From positions 4,773,083 to 4,837,082 of the forward strand of contig NZ_AP018207.1 in the NCBI RefSeq assembly GCF_002367995.1: a stretch of DNA of 64,000 bases. The letters run 5' to 3'. The position numbers and the translations under genes were made by a program. Source of the stretch: Calothrix brevissima NIES-22. GTDB taxonomy: Bacteria; Cyanobacteriota; Cyanobacteriia; Cyanobacteriales; Nostocaceae. Below are positions 9,601-17,908 of the stretch, piece by piece (within the stretch, counting starts at the first letter, position 1; every line of letters starts with the position of its first letter). The notes beneath the pieces were generated by a model that was not told where the DNA came from, ran no database searches, and saw only the letters and a list, made by a program, of their open reading frames with translations.

Positions 9601-10062
9601 ACCAATTTCGCCCTGTACGGTGACATGAAGGCGATTGCGGATTGGGGGCAGTTGATTAATATATCTTGGTTCGATGATGGCTCCAGTACCACAGCCCATC
9701 ATCGCTAAATCCATCATTAATCCAAAAGCTTTCCAGTCTTGGAGGTTGGTAGAGGTGCAATTGTAAGCCCCAGAAAAGTTTTTTGGTTTGGCTATCCAAT
9801 CTGTACCACCAACCCATAACCAGCGTCCACTGGGTAGGGCTTTCATGTGACGCTGCATCTTGTCTAAAATGGCAGCTTCTTCCTGGCTGAGTTTCCCCAA
9901 TTCTACTAAGCCTTTGAGGGTGCGATCGCAAACTTCATCCCAAGTTTCTCTCAAACCCGCCGGACTGCGGCGGCTATAGGTTCTGAAAAACACAGGATTA
10001 GCTGCGGGGGCAGTTTCTGGAAACTTTGCACTCTGGCGTTTTCTTTCAAGCTCTCGAACCAT
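6634..10062 (-). CDS. nrdJ: Adenosylcobalamin-dependent ribonucleotide reductase with intein
   Basis: A class II (B12-dependent) ribonucleoside-triphosphate reductase, which makes deoxyribonucleotides without oxygen dependence. The precursor is 1142 residues; removing the 371-residue intein leaves about 771, normal for the monomeric class. Seen motifs are NCTSTNL near the N terminus, the joined loop NPCGEILGSNFHC (thiyl-radical Cys and partner Cys), and the C-terminal redox pair GCDSDKC (C-X4-C) that passes electrons from thioredoxin. The start is taken as ATG 10062 because this ATG is also preserved in the duplicated copy at 10661-10663; the frame continues upstream to a TTG at 10107. Its cofactor links it to cobN in this window. 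A terminator follows at 6571-6604. Confidence 0.93.
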   Translation of the reverse strand: MVRELERKRQSAKFPETAPAANPVFFRTYSRRSPAGLRETWDEVCDRTLKGLVELGKLSQEEAAILDKMQRHMKALPSGRWLWVGGTDWIAKPKNFSGAYNCTSTNLQDWKAFGLMMDLAMMGCGTGAIIEPRYINQLPPIRNRLHVTVQGEIGATPKEQRREYTEISIEGDRVTIQVGDSREGWVKSYQTLLELSTDERFNGEVQVFVDISDVRQAGETLNGFGGVANPVKLPILYQNCASILNKALGRQLNSVECCLLIDQAAVTIVAGNIRRSAGMRQFISDDQLGATAKDNLWQQDAEGNWRIDPERDALRMANHTRVFHRKPTLEESIEAVRKQYYSGEGAIQWAGEAVARSNIDLLTTSALKVDFLKAYEQGTAKDWLQKHYPEMDAEELEHRLGRYGLNPCHSGDTLVSTNQGLVPIKDLVGKPFQALVDLRSVGLDGVRLTDAIAFRTGVQTTYFITLKNGQQMRATADHQHFTNKGWVATKDLTSEHNIYIQKGAGYFGEGTITVEQAQMLGWWYGDGYNVAIKPHKHGRKQSHFAKGFVFNPEEYDYAYPVVGKAIKSITGVEYVRNLHKGVYEFRTQSPLLEEFFRKLEIVSKDILPVKFLSQSQEVLIGFLQGIFSADGTVEKSCRRIKLVNKSKSLLQQIQLILLELGILSTVRCVRKKDYRGVVYTTADGTQKISADNGSYALSIYSFSYKLFHQLIGFPLSPAKEERLEEWNAKPLPNYTVATINSCFTVQVNNVEEFGEEPVYDLHVPLTHSFIANGCITHNCGEILGSNFHCNLSEIHLNQLDPNNYKEQEEAFTAGALSVASLLNHKFLEPRYQKSRELDPIVGVSFTGLFDFFVHAFGVDWLRWWEAGRPATEPGLAFKRQEEKYLSYWRDIVHRVVWNYCDRHHLKRPNRCTTVQPSGTKALLTGASSGWHPPKAQRFIRRITFRKNDPVALACIDYGYNVIPSQSDKDENGHLLNDPFDPRVSEWLVEIPVAVPWADLPGADQIDVSKFSVLAQLDFVMQVQKHYVTHNTSATLELRSEEVEILGQRIYEAIQNDEGYISAALLARFDDLQSFPRLPFEPIDKVTYERLTQEVKARRITDDFCAVLSRYDLGELAEAGPSGCDSDKCMFPEQQPSSDITSN
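7729..8841 (-). mobile_element. Intein with LAGLIDADG homing endonuclease inside nrdJ
   Basis: A 371-residue in-frame protein intron. It begins at Cys (CHSGDTLVSTNQG, block A), has block B RATADHQHF (TxxH), two dodecapeptide motifs of a LAGLIDADG endonuclease (LGWWYGDGYN and FLQGIFSADGTV), and ends VYDLHVPLTHSFIANG followed by the terminal HN. The +1 residue is Cys. Splicing would join NP to CGEI and restore the radical-cysteine loop. All splicing residues look intact, and both dodecapeptides keep an acidic residue, so protein splicing and homing are both plausible (inference). Insertion at this site is a known habit of ribonucleotide reductase inteins. Confidence 0.93.
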
Positions 10063-10228
10063 AAATCCAGTCTTGTTGCGTGCTAACAGATTAAGACTAT
10101 AGACCAAGTAAATTTAGGATGAAAGATTGTCAAAAATGACAACTTGCGCTTGCTTCACAAGAGTACAAAATGCAACATCCAGCGATAATGTATAATATTG
10201 TCTTTCTTGCCACAAAATGTCTCTTGCT
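9946..10228. repeat. Duplicated segment, copy A (nrdJ 5' end and divergent promoter)
   Basis: This stretch recurs 599 bp downstream at 10545-10827. The match is nearly perfect from about 10041 to 10228: the nrdJ start region, the intergenic promoter with GATAATGTATAATATTG, and ACAAAATGTCTCTTGCT, the first codons of the flavoprotein gene. It is weaker further into nrdJ. In this copy the flavoprotein start (ATG at about 10217) leads only into a short broken frame. Confidence 0.85.
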
Positions 10229-10289
10229 TTTGGAAGCAGCAGCCCTGGCTAGTAAAGCCAAGGCTATAACTGCAAGGCAATTTTAGCTA

Positions 10290-10664
10290 TTAGTCGGAAT
10301 TACAAATTGCATCACCATCAGGCGAATAGGGATTTAGCAAGCACTCCAGTTCAGAAATTCGCGCAGCTTGCTCATTAATAAGCTCATTCTTGATTTGAAT
10401 GATCCCTCGAAACTCTTGAGCCTGAATTTGAAGAAGTTGATACAAAAAGATACTCGTATCAAGAAAATTCAAGAATTCTGCCTCGATAACATCATTATCA
10501 GCAGAAATGTCTAGAAAATTTCCCATTTGCCATTTATCCCTTGTTACCTTCAAGTCTGCCTGAGTATGCGGACTGTAAGCTTTAACAAATATTGGATTAG
10601 CATACGTGAAATTGCTCAAAAACTGAGCAATCTGGTGTTTTCTTTCAAGCTCTCGATCCATAAA
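10290..10664 (-). pseudogene. Chimeric ORF: duplicated nrdJ N terminus fused to unrelated tail
   Basis: The first part of this reading frame (DRELERKHQIAQF...NPIFVKAYS) is a diverged copy of the NrdJ N terminus (VRELERKRQSAKF...NPVFFRTYS). After about 45-50 residues the similarity stops. The rest is an unrelated, coiled-coil-like sequence (QIKNELINEQAARISELECLL) with no domain I recognise. The frame also runs upstream to an ATG at 10712 that exists only because of one base change relative to copy A. It may be translated, since it has the same promoter region as nrdJ, but it cannot be a reductase. Most likely it is a remnant of a rearrangement. Confidence 0.6.
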
Positions 10665-10827
10665 TCCAGCTGTGTTGCGTGCTGACAGATTAAGACTATA
10701 GACCAAGTACATTTAGGATGAAAGATTGCCAAAAATGACAACTTACCCTTGCTTAACAAGAGTACAAAATGCAATATCCAGCGATAATGTATAATATTGT
10801 CTTCCTTGCCACAAAATGTCTCTTGCT
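10545..10827. repeat. Duplicated segment, copy B (nrdJ-like 5' end and flavoprotein promoter)
   Basis: The partner of copy A at 9946-10228, offset by 599 bp. It contains the promoter now used by the intact flavoprotein gene, with TATAAT at about 10790 and the ATG at 10816. On the minus strand it contains the start of the chimeric nrdJ-like ORF. Confidence 0.85.
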
Positions 10828-11403
10828 CCCTGGCGAAGTGCGATCGCTCATGCCCTCCATCAAAATCGCAGTCTGGCTTATGCCCGTTATGTGCAACTAG
10901 CAACAGTACGGGCAAATGGTATACCTGCCAATCGAACTATAGTTTTTCGTGGCTTTTTAGCAGATACCAACCAGCTAAAATTTATTACTGATTCCCGCAG
11001 TGAAAAAGCTGAACAGATACAGCAACAATCTTGGGCAGAAGTCTGCTGGTACTTCCCCAATTCCAGAGAGCAATTTAGGATTACTGGTAGCTTAACCTTA
11101 GTAAAAAACGATAATTCTCAACCAGAATTAGCATCAGCACGTATTTCTACCTGGCGAGAATTAAGCGACGCAGCGCGGATACAATTTGCTTGGCCTCATC
11201 CCAGTAAAGCCAGAAATAAAGATGAACAAGCTGCTTTTTCTCCTCCCCCACCAGATCCCAGTCAGCCATTACCCAATTTTTGCTTACTCCTACTAGAGCC
11301 TACACAAGTAGATCATTTAAAGTTACGTGGTGAACCTCAAAATCGCTGGTTGTACCACCGTAATGAGCAGCAGGAATGGTCTAGTGAAGAAATTAATCCG
11401 TGA
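10816..11403 (+). CDS. PPOX-type FMN-dependent flavoprotein (pyridoxamine phosphate oxidase-like)
   Basis: A 195-residue split-barrel flavoprotein. The N-terminal helix and strands (PWRSAIAHALHQN, YVQLATVRANGIPANRTIVFRGF) and TDSRSEKAEQI form the FMN-binding part. The middle block ARISTWRELSDAARIQFAWP and the C-terminal LRGEPQNRWLYH resemble the pyridoxamine 5'-phosphate oxidase superfamily branch seen in Nostoc and plants. True PdxH activity is not assured because this branch differs from E. coli PdxH. It is transcribed divergently from nrdJ and the chimeric ORF, and its 5' end was part of the 599-bp-offset duplication. Confidence 0.82.
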   Translation: MSLAPWRSAIAHALHQNRSLAYARYVQLATVRANGIPANRTIVFRGFLADTNQLKFITDSRSEKAEQIQQQSWAEVCWYFPNSREQFRITGSLTLVKNDNSQPELASARISTWRELSDAARIQFAWPHPSKARNKDEQAAFSPPPPDPSQPLPNFCLLLLEPTQVDHLKLRGEPQNRWLYHRNEQQEWSSEEINP

Positions 11404-11433
11404 TTAGTAGGGATGAGGAAAGGAGATAATTTA

Positions 11434-11466
11434 CTGTTGACGGTTGACGGTGGACGGTTGACTGTC
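11434..11466. repeat. GTTGACGGTTGACGG short tandem repeat
   Basis: About four and a half heptamers of the GTTGACG/T family lie in the 64-bp gap between the convergent flavoprotein and cysE genes. Confidence 0.75.
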
Positions 11467-11467
11467 G

Positions 11468-12232
11468 CTAAATACCAGCACCATCTAAAAACTGCTGAAT
11501 AGCTTTGTCTCTGAGGTTGCACCAAGCTGTTTCTTTTACTGGTTCTTCCTCATTTACAGCTATATTACCTGCCAAAACAGGAGTTGGTTCAGGTACAGGA
11601 CTGGGCTGAAGGCGTTGTATTTGTTCTTCCAACGCTTCAATCCGGTCTACTAAAACGCGAATTACTTCGGCTTCTGAATCTGGTAGGTTGTTGTGTTCTA
11701 GCGGTGCTACCCTAACTCCAGAACGATAGATAATGCGACCAGGTATACCAACGACTGTGCAATTAGAAGGAACATCCCGCAACACAACCGATCCTGCACC
11801 AATGCGGACATTATTTCCTATTTGCAGATTACCTAATACTTTTGCGCCAGCACCAACTACTACATTTTCACCCAAGGTAGGATGGCGTTTACCGCTTTCT
11901 TTACCAGTACCCCCAAGGGTGACACCTTGATAAATTAGGGCATAGTCTCCTACGATCGCAGTTTCACCAATCACCACGCCCATACCGTGGTCGATAAATA
12001 CTCCTCGTCCAATGACTGCACCAGGGTGGATTTCAATTCCCGTAAAAAATCGCGCAATATGAGATATTAAACGGGGAATGAAAGGAATACCAATTCCATA
12101 CAACCAGTGAGCCAATCGATGAAATAACAAGGCTTGCAAACCTGGGTAGCAGAATAATACTTCCAACCAGTTGCGGGCGGCGGGGTCGCGTTCAAAGATA
12201 ATGCGAAAGTCGGTACGCAGTGTAGATAGCAC
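11468..12232 (-). CDS. cysE: Serine O-acetyltransferase
   Basis: It makes O-acetylserine from serine and acetyl-CoA, the first step of cysteine synthesis. The 254 residues have an N-terminal helical part (about 1-65) and a left-handed beta-helix of hexapeptide repeats (about 68-170). Active-site signatures are [11 protein letters not shown], with the catalytic His-Asp region, and [12 protein letters not shown]. The C terminus after about 195 is a coiled-coil and Pro-rich tail not needed for catalysis; it lacks an obvious cysteine-synthase-binding Ile end apart from a final GAGI, which could serve. The start is GTG. It stands alone; the upstream region contains a large 14-bp tandem repeat array. 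Confidence 0.93.
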   Translation of the reverse strand: MLSTLRTDFRIIFERDPAARNWLEVLFCYPGLQALLFHRLAHWLYGIGIPFIPRLISHIARFFTGIEIHPGAVIGRGVFIDHGMGVVIGETAIVGDYALIYQGVTLGGTGKESGKRHPTLGENVVVGAGAKVLGNLQIGNNVRIGAGSVVLRDVPSNCTVVGIPGRIIYRSGVRVAPLEHNNLPDSEAEVIRVLVDRIEALEEQIQRLQPSPVPEPTPVLAGNIAVNEEEPVKETAWCNLRDKAIQQFLDGAGI

Positions 12233-12312
12233 GAGATAGTACCCTCGGAAAGCAAAATAAGCTACTTTCCCATATTATCGTTCGATGTGTTCTTCATCAC
12301 AAAGTTGGAAAA

Positions 12313-12402
12313 TGGGCATGGGGCATTGGGCATGGGGCATTGGGCATGGGGCATTGGGCATGGGGCATTGGGCATGGGGCATTGGGCATGGGGCATTGGG
12401 CA
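12313..12402. repeat. Tandem array of 14-bp GGGGCATTGGGCAT repeat
   Basis: About six and a half nearly perfect copies of a 14-bp unit, the largest such array in the window. Shorter runs of the same unit occur at about 39118, 40100, 43091, 45017, 46062 and 59908. It reads as CCPMPHAQ-like peptide in some frames but is not a gene here. Confidence 0.9.
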
Positions 12403-12436
12403 AAGACGCGATGAATCGCGTCTCTACAAGAGTCAT

Positions 12437-12483
12437 TTGTCTTCCTTGTCCCCCTTGTCTCCCTTGTCTTCCTTGTCCTCCCT
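12437..12483. repeat. CCTTGTCCC/CCTTGTCTC nonamer tandem repeat
   Basis: Five degenerate 9-bp copies end directly at the stop codon of the minus-strand secreted protein gene. The same family occurs at about 31655, 39165, 40145, 42950, 45080 and 46190. Confidence 0.8.
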
Positions 12484-12975
12484 TCATGGCTGCTGCACTG
12501 TCAACGTATAATTATGCCTAGCTCCGGAATCAAATGTGCCTACCCACAGTTCATAGGTTCCTTTTTTGAAGTTGCGATCGTCAATGCTAGCGTCTTTACT
12601 CTTGCCAGTATCATCACCACAGCGAATTGTTTGATCGTCTGGGCCTTTGAGAAGTAAAGTAGTATCCTTGCCGCCAGTATTTACTAATATTTTGAGGCGA
12701 GGAAAGTCTTTTTCTAAAATTAGTATGTGATCTGGTTTGGGATCGGCAAAGCCAATGCAAGCTTTTTTATCGCGATCGCGGTTACTAATCGCAGACAGGG
12801 AAAAAGAACCACCCGTGTAACCTTCAACAACTCCTTTGGCTGGATCGAATCCTGGAGAAAGCTTGATTGTGCCAAAGTTTGCTGGCTCTGCTATTACAGG
12901 TTGAGTCATAATAGCGGTAAATATAGCTAATAACCAGCTATATTGAGGCTGAAACCGGAGGCGACGAGATTTCAT
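12484..12975 (-). CDS. Secreted PPC-like protein, unknown function
   Basis: A 163-residue protein with a signal peptide (hydrophobic stretch about 13-28, likely cleavage after VIAEP) and a mature beta-rich domain. The LSPGFDP start, the DHILILEKDFPRLKILVNTGGKDTTLLLKGPDD core and the final GTYELWVGTFDSGARHNYTLTV resemble the prepeptidase C-terminal (PPC) beta-sandwich that folds next to many secreted enzymes. No catalytic domain is attached, so it is probably a stand-alone periplasmic or extracellular domain. Two Cys residues (KKACIGF and TIRCGDD) could form a disulfide. Confidence 0.75.
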   Translation of the reverse strand: MKSRRLRFQPQYSWLLAIFTAIMTQPVIAEPANFGTIKLSPGFDPAKGVVEGYTGGSFSLSAISNRDRDKKACIGFADPKPDHILILEKDFPRLKILVNTGGKDTTLLLKGPDDQTIRCGDDTGKSKDASIDDRNFKKGTYELWVGTFDSGARHNYTLTVQQP

Positions 12976-13414
12976 AGTAGCCTGCCAAAATTTAATTTTA
13001 TAAGTAACTATATATACATATTGTAATCAAAAAACCGTAATATTGACCAACCTGTGACACCTTCAAATGTGCCACAATTTAGGGCTGAAAAATTAGAAGA
13101 TGTGGGGTTAGGGGCTAGGGAGATGAAGAAAAAGTGCCAAATTGGATTTTTATGACAAGTATGGTGTGATTTATAAGCTTATTATTTTCGTATAAATTGG
13201 ATTTTGGATTGTATATTATATCCGTTAAAAAATTCCAGTTTACTACTAAAAATATTAGTATTTAACCACAGTTACACTTTGTTTCTACATGATCTTTCCT
13301 TAGCCAAAATCAGCGCTATTAACAAACCAATTTTCAATGCTTAAATTATTAAAAATTTCAAAATTATAAACATTATTGAATTATACTTAACATATCTTCG
13401 CTGGTAGATATGCT
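12976..13414. other. Non-coding AT-rich gap
   Basis: About 440 bp with no recognisable gene, RNA or strong repeat. Confidence 0.5.
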
Positions 13415-16400
13415 CTATATCCGAAGATAAACAGAATCTATACGGAGACTACCTTCAGAGAAAAGTTTGTTGGGATTAGAAAGAACAATAAGGTTAGCTT
13501 TTTGAGTTCCAGCGTTATAAACCCGATATATATGGAAGTTTTCTCCCAAGTCATAAGCCAATTTCCATTGACTTCCTGATAGCTTTATCAATTTCTTTGC
13601 TCCAGGTTGACTAGACTTAACTTCTATATAATCTTCTTGACCATTTTCAATTAATTTTATATCATACCCTTCTGTCTCTTGAACTTCATTTAGCCATTGA
13701 ACTTCAACTACTAATTGACTATTAATTTTGATAGAAAATCCGTATTTATTTTCCTCAAAAATCCCTTGGGAGTACTTAGCAATAAACTTGCGCCTTAAAT
13801 ATTCAATAGCAAATTTCTCACCCCAGATACCGCTTAATTGAGTCTTTTCACTTGGCTCATCTCTATCTATTATGCGTGGTTCTCTGATTGATGGGATAAT
13901 TTTTTGTGGCGCTTCAGATTGGCTATTACTAAAAAGAGTCTGATATGAAATACCTTCGTCTTCAATTAACTCAGCAAAAGATGGAGTGATGATAGATTCA
14001 GGAACTCTTCCAGTGCTAGGATCTCCTTGAGATATAATTTTTTCCTTTGTGAATTCAATAGCCTCAATTTCTAGAATTTCTCTAGGTTCACACTCAGGTA
14101 GCCATTGAGCATCATCAAATACTTCATCTTTGGGAGATATAGTTGGTAATTCTGATTTAGAGGAACGGTTATCTGGTTCTGATTTTTGATGTTTGTTAGC
14201 TGTAACCTCAATGCTTTTATCATTTCCTGCTGCTATTTCTATAAAGTTAGTTTCTCCTAGATAAATATTTGAGCTTTCAAACCACTCCCTTTCTTCATTA
14301 GGTAGTGGTTGAATTTTTTTCGCTTTCATTAAGCTGTCAATTTTATCTAATGTTCTTTTCTCAAACAGCAAAATCAAGAAATCATCCAATCCCTTTGGAT
14401 TACCAAATAAGTGAGAAATTTCCAAAGCTAAATAATCCATATCTGACAAGCTATCTGATTGGATGTAGAGATTTCCATTATATAAGAAAGCACTTCTCTG
14501 AGTATAAGCTGATTGCTGATCAAGAAGATATTTAATTTGCAGGTTTTCCACCCTGTAACACAATAAATCTTTGAGTTTTATTAGAGTGTGATTGTTTTTA
14601 AGTTGTTGGTAAATTGGTTGTTCTACTTGGTAAAGATAACGTAAGATGTAAGGAATAAAAGCTTTAATTTGCTCAGTTAGGCTTTCTTCCTCAACTTTTG
14701 GTACTTCTCCAATTGCTAATTCAGTCTTAATACTCTGAGAAAGATAACGAATACCAGTCGCTTTGATGAAGTGCTGAAGTTTCGGATAATAATTTGAGGG
14801 GAGTTTGAGAAAAGCTATTTGAGGATTGTCTTTAAACAACTCATAAACCTCATCATTATCATTTATCAAAACTTGACTAGCTGTGGAGAATGTTGTTTTA
14901 TTTGTCCAAAATATTTTTTCAATGATAAAGTCTTTCCACCAATTTTTAAAATCTATACCAACTTTATTCAATTCCTGATAAATTTTAAGAACTAATTCCT
15001 CATCTTTTTCATCAAGCTCTTTTTTATGAGATAATGTCAGCAATAAATCAGCATAATCCTTGGAATCAGCTATTTTTTCTTTTATTCCCAAGTCTTTAAT
15101 AAAATCTGGATTATTGAGAGTAATAGCTAAATAGGGAACGCTATCTCCTAGTATTGCGCCTGTTTCTGTTTTATCCAGAAAAACTTCAGAAGGATTAGCT
15201 AATTTTCCTTTCGTAGTAGGAAGCCAAGCTGCTGTTTTAATTGTGGTAAACCAATTAGCCTCTCTAGGACTAGAAGGATACCAACTACCATGAGAACCTC
15301 CAAATGAGTAATAAGACCATTTTTTATACTCTTTGTAGTAATTCCAGTTGAAGTCTAAAATTTGAGCTAGCCTTTTATTTTTCTCTAGATCATTGCTTTC
15401 AATAATTTTTAAAATATGAAATGAATTATAAATAGGAAATTCATGCTCATATACATTCTTCTTATTAGATTTATGATTAATAGTTTTTACTTCTACATCT
15501 ATTTTTGGTACAATATTCACTTCTAGCTTAATAAAAAACTCTTTCCATTCTCTAACTTTCTCTTCTTTTTCGCTAGGACTTTTAATTTGCATTAAATCTT
15601 GAATATATTCTTGTGATACAAACCAGACATCTTGTATTCCTGATAATAATGTTTCCAATTCATTTTTATTTCCATAACTAGCAGGAAGGTATACATCTCT
15701 TGGGCGAGAATAGCCATTTTTATCGGTTTTTATCAATAGCGATTCTTTCAAGCTTTTTAGAGGGTCTTCTTTGGAATGCGAGTAATAATAATAAGAAGGA
15801 TTTTTTATTTTATTAGACTCTTTTTCGTATTCCGATAAATTTTCTTTAATGTAACAAATATATCCTAAAAGCTGATTAACTTTGCTTTTCCAAGTACCTC
15901 CTTTATAAAGGGGTAAAATATGATTTTCGATAATTTCATAACACGAAGCATTCTGAACACCCAATTTTTTGAAAAATTCTGTTACAGCAGACTTAGAATT
16001 TGACTCTAAAAGCGTTTTCTTGATAAATTGCAGTTCAAAACTATATTCTCCAACATTATTAAATGGAAAAAATATTGATGTTTCAGCAGTTGAAGCTAAT
16101 TCGTTATTCTCTAAGCGAATAATCTTTAATTTCTTAATTCTTGGTAAATCAGAGTAATCAGTTAAGTTACGATTGCTTAGGTAAGTATAAAGTTTTATAA
16201 ACCAATCATCAGTTTGTTTCTGTAACCATTCATTATTCTGTAAACACTGCAATAAATCATCAAAGCTAAATTTTTTAACTCCAAGAGATTCGAGAATAGA
16301 GATTTTAGCCTTAACTTGAGGATGGATATACTCTTTGTTAAGTAGTTGTTGTAAGTCAGCATTAGAAATTAAGTTCCTAATTTGCTCATCTACCTGCATA

Positions 16401-17596
16401 ACATCAGAGGGAATATGCCATTTTCCTGATTCAGTTAAAATACATTCACTAGTTTTTAGTTGATTGTGAATCCTGATAACTACAGGAATAAAAAACTCAT
16501 CCTTAATTTCGGTATTTAGTGGAATATAGTTATAATAGGTTTTTTGCAGATTACTATCTTGTTTAAATTCCTCTACAGCTAGTAAAAATGTAGTTGCAAT
16601 ATTATTTCTGATCCATTTATTCCATTGTGTATCTTTATGAATATCTTCCCGGTTAGCTGGAACTAAAAAATCAGCTTGAATCAGAAACTTAAATCCGTAG
16701 CTGCGAGTAGGAAGAAAAGCAAAAACTTTTTGTTCTAATTTTGTATCTGCTGAACCATTCTCTTGCAAGCTAAACGCAAGAATTAGCTCGGTATATTTAA
16801 CGTTTTCTCTTTTTGATTCCTGAATATACTCGGGTACAATTAAATTATTTTTAAGCAATTTATAACAATAATTTTTATTTATTCCTTCTCTAGTTTCTTC
16901 TATCTCTATGTTTCCATTTTTATCTAAGCGTGTGATTTGGTGAGATTCATTATTAACTCTATTCTCGATTGTGACAGTTTTAAGTTGGCGGAGAAAGAGA
17001 ATTAATGTATGTTCAATTTCACCTAACTTGGCTAACTCATCTTTAGCTGATTCTCGAAGTGGTAAAATAATATTGGTTAAAGTTGAATCAACATATTCAG
17101 GAATTGCCTCAATCCAGTAAGGAGTAACAAATCCCAGTTGATTTTCATTATCTTGGCGCTGAAAATGGAACTGAAATCCATTGGAAAAGATTTGAGGTTC
17201 ATCACTGATACGGAATACTGATTTAAATCCTATTCCTTTTTCACCAATGTATCCTTCTACTTTAGTTTTTGTACTACGTCCTACATTACAGATTGCTCTG
17301 ACATTATCCTCACTAAATCCACGCTCATTGTTTTGAACAATAATTTTTTGCTGTTCTATTGTCAACTTTAGTGTAGGAATTACTCTACTTTCATACTGGT
17401 TATCATCTGCATTTTGAATAAGTTCTAAAACAAAATGAGTTTCTTTAGAATAAAGGTCTACTGAAAGTCGTTCAAGTGCGCTGTTTAAACTTCTTCTGAT
17501 GTTGTCAATAACTCCTTGAGCAGCTGAGTCAGTCTGTAAACCAATACCATAAGTGTTTTTCCGGATATCTTCAATAATCTGTTTAGGCTCAACCAT
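13415..17596 (-). CDS. Sacsin-like HSP90-type ATPase with C-terminal DUF3883 domain (candidate defence protein)
   Basis: A 1393-residue protein. Residues about 35-260 are a GHKL/HSP90-type ATPase of the sacsin N-terminal class: HFVLELIQNADDNQY (Asn for Mg), VQNNERGFSEDNV (replacing DNGxG) and GYIGEKGIGFKSVF. The long middle (about 300-1100) has no domain I can name. After a low-complexity linker (about 1110-1240), the last 140 residues form a DUF3883 module beginning GEKFAIEYL, with YDIKLIENGQEDYIEVKSS, a PD-(D/E)XK-like EVK core typical of Mrr-type nucleases. Such ATPase-nuclease proteins are often found in restriction and defence islands. A ribosome site GAGAGG precedes the ATG. It is a single gene, 5 kb from the type I restriction system and on the same strand. 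Confidence 0.82.
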   Translation of the reverse strand: MVEPKQIIEDIRKNTYGIGLQTDSAAQGVIDNIRRSLNSALERLSVDLYSKETHFVLELIQNADDNQYESRVIPTLKLTIEQQKIIVQNNERGFSEDNVRAICNVGRSTKTKVEGYIGEKGIGFKSVFRISDEPQIFSNGFQFHFQRQDNENQLGFVTPYWIEAIPEYVDSTLTNIILPLRESAKDELAKLGEIEHTLILFLRQLKTVTIENRVNNESHQITRLDKNGNIEIEETREGINKNYCYKLLKNNLIVPEYIQESKRENVKYTELILAFSLQENGSADTKLEQKVFAFLPTRSYGFKFLIQADFLVPANREDIHKDTQWNKWIRNNIATTFLLAVEEFKQDSNLQKTYYNYIPLNTEIKDEFFIPVVIRIHNQLKTSECILTESGKWHIPSDVMQVDEQIRNLISNADLQQLLNKEYIHPQVKAKISILESLGVKKFSFDDLLQCLQNNEWLQKQTDDWFIKLYTYLSNRNLTDYSDLPRIKKLKIIRLENNELASTAETSIFFPFNNVGEYSFELQFIKKTLLESNSKSAVTEFFKKLGVQNASCYEIIENHILPLYKGGTWKSKVNQLLGYICYIKENLSEYEKESNKIKNPSYYYYSHSKEDPLKSLKESLLIKTDKNGYSRPRDVYLPASYGNKNELETLLSGIQDVWFVSQEYIQDLMQIKSPSEKEEKVREWKEFFIKLEVNIVPKIDVEVKTINHKSNKKNVYEHEFPIYNSFHILKIIESNDLEKNKRLAQILDFNWNYYKEYKKWSYYSFGGSHGSWYPSSPREANWFTTIKTAAWLPTTKGKLANPSEVFLDKTETGAILGDSVPYLAITLNNPDFIKDLGIKEKIADSKDYADLLLTLSHKKELDEKDEELVLKIYQELNKVGIDFKNWWKDFIIEKIFWTNKTTFSTASQVLINDNDEVYELFKDNPQIAFLKLPSNYYPKLQHFIKATGIRYLSQSIKTELAIGEVPKVEEESLTEQIKAFIPYILRYLYQVEQPIYQQLKNNHTLIKLKDLLCYRVENLQIKYLLDQQSAYTQRSAFLYNGNLYIQSDSLSDMDYLALEISHLFGNPKGLDDFLILLFEKRTLDKIDSLMKAKKIQPLPNEEREWFESSNIYLGETNFIEIAAGNDKSIEVTANKHQKSEPDNRSSKSELPTISPKDEVFDDAQWLPECEPREILEIEAIEFTKEKIISQGDPSTGRVPESIITPSFAELIEDEGISYQTLFSNSQSEAPQKIIPSIREPRIIDRDEPSEKTQLSGIWGEKFAIEYLRRKFIAKYSQGIFEENKYGFSIKINSQLVVEVQWLNEVQETEGYDIKLIENGQEDYIEVKSSQPGAKKLIKLSGSQWKLAYDLGENFHIYRVYNAGTQKANLIVLSNPNKLFSEGSLRIDSVYLRI

Positions 17597-17908
17597 TTAT
17601 TGAATCCTCTCTACAATACCAACACAATCCAGACATATACAGACAATAATCGCTGGAGATGTCAAATTAGAAAAACGATAACAAATCTTGAAGAGTGAAC
17701 CGCATACTTTAGGTGTCACTCCACAATTAATCCACTTTCAACTCAAGCAAGCCTGGAAATCTGCGAATTGGGCAAACTTTTATCTGCGATCGCGCTATTT
17801 AATTGAAGTAATTGGGATTACTGTTGTTAGATGCGATCGCCTTTTTTGTGGTGTAATCTATCGCTAGTCAAACATGGCGATCGCACTCAGTTATCCCTAG
17901 CCCCATTA
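17597..17908. other. Non-coding gap with HIP1 octamers
   Basis: About 310 bp between two minus-strand genes, containing several GCGATCGC-type sites. No gene was recognised; the promoter of the sacsin-like gene should lie here. Confidence 0.5.

Noticed and set aside
10063-10230. Cobalamin riboswitch upstream of nrdJ
   Set aside because: The leader is short and no B12-box-like GCCACTG motif or suitable folding was seen; the same holds for the 87-bp region before cobN.
12275-12521. Overlapping ORFs on both strands encoding GMGHWAWGIGH or CPMPHAQ peptides
   Set aside because: They are just translations of the 14-bp tandem array plus nonamer repeats; there is no ribosome site or independent coding signal.
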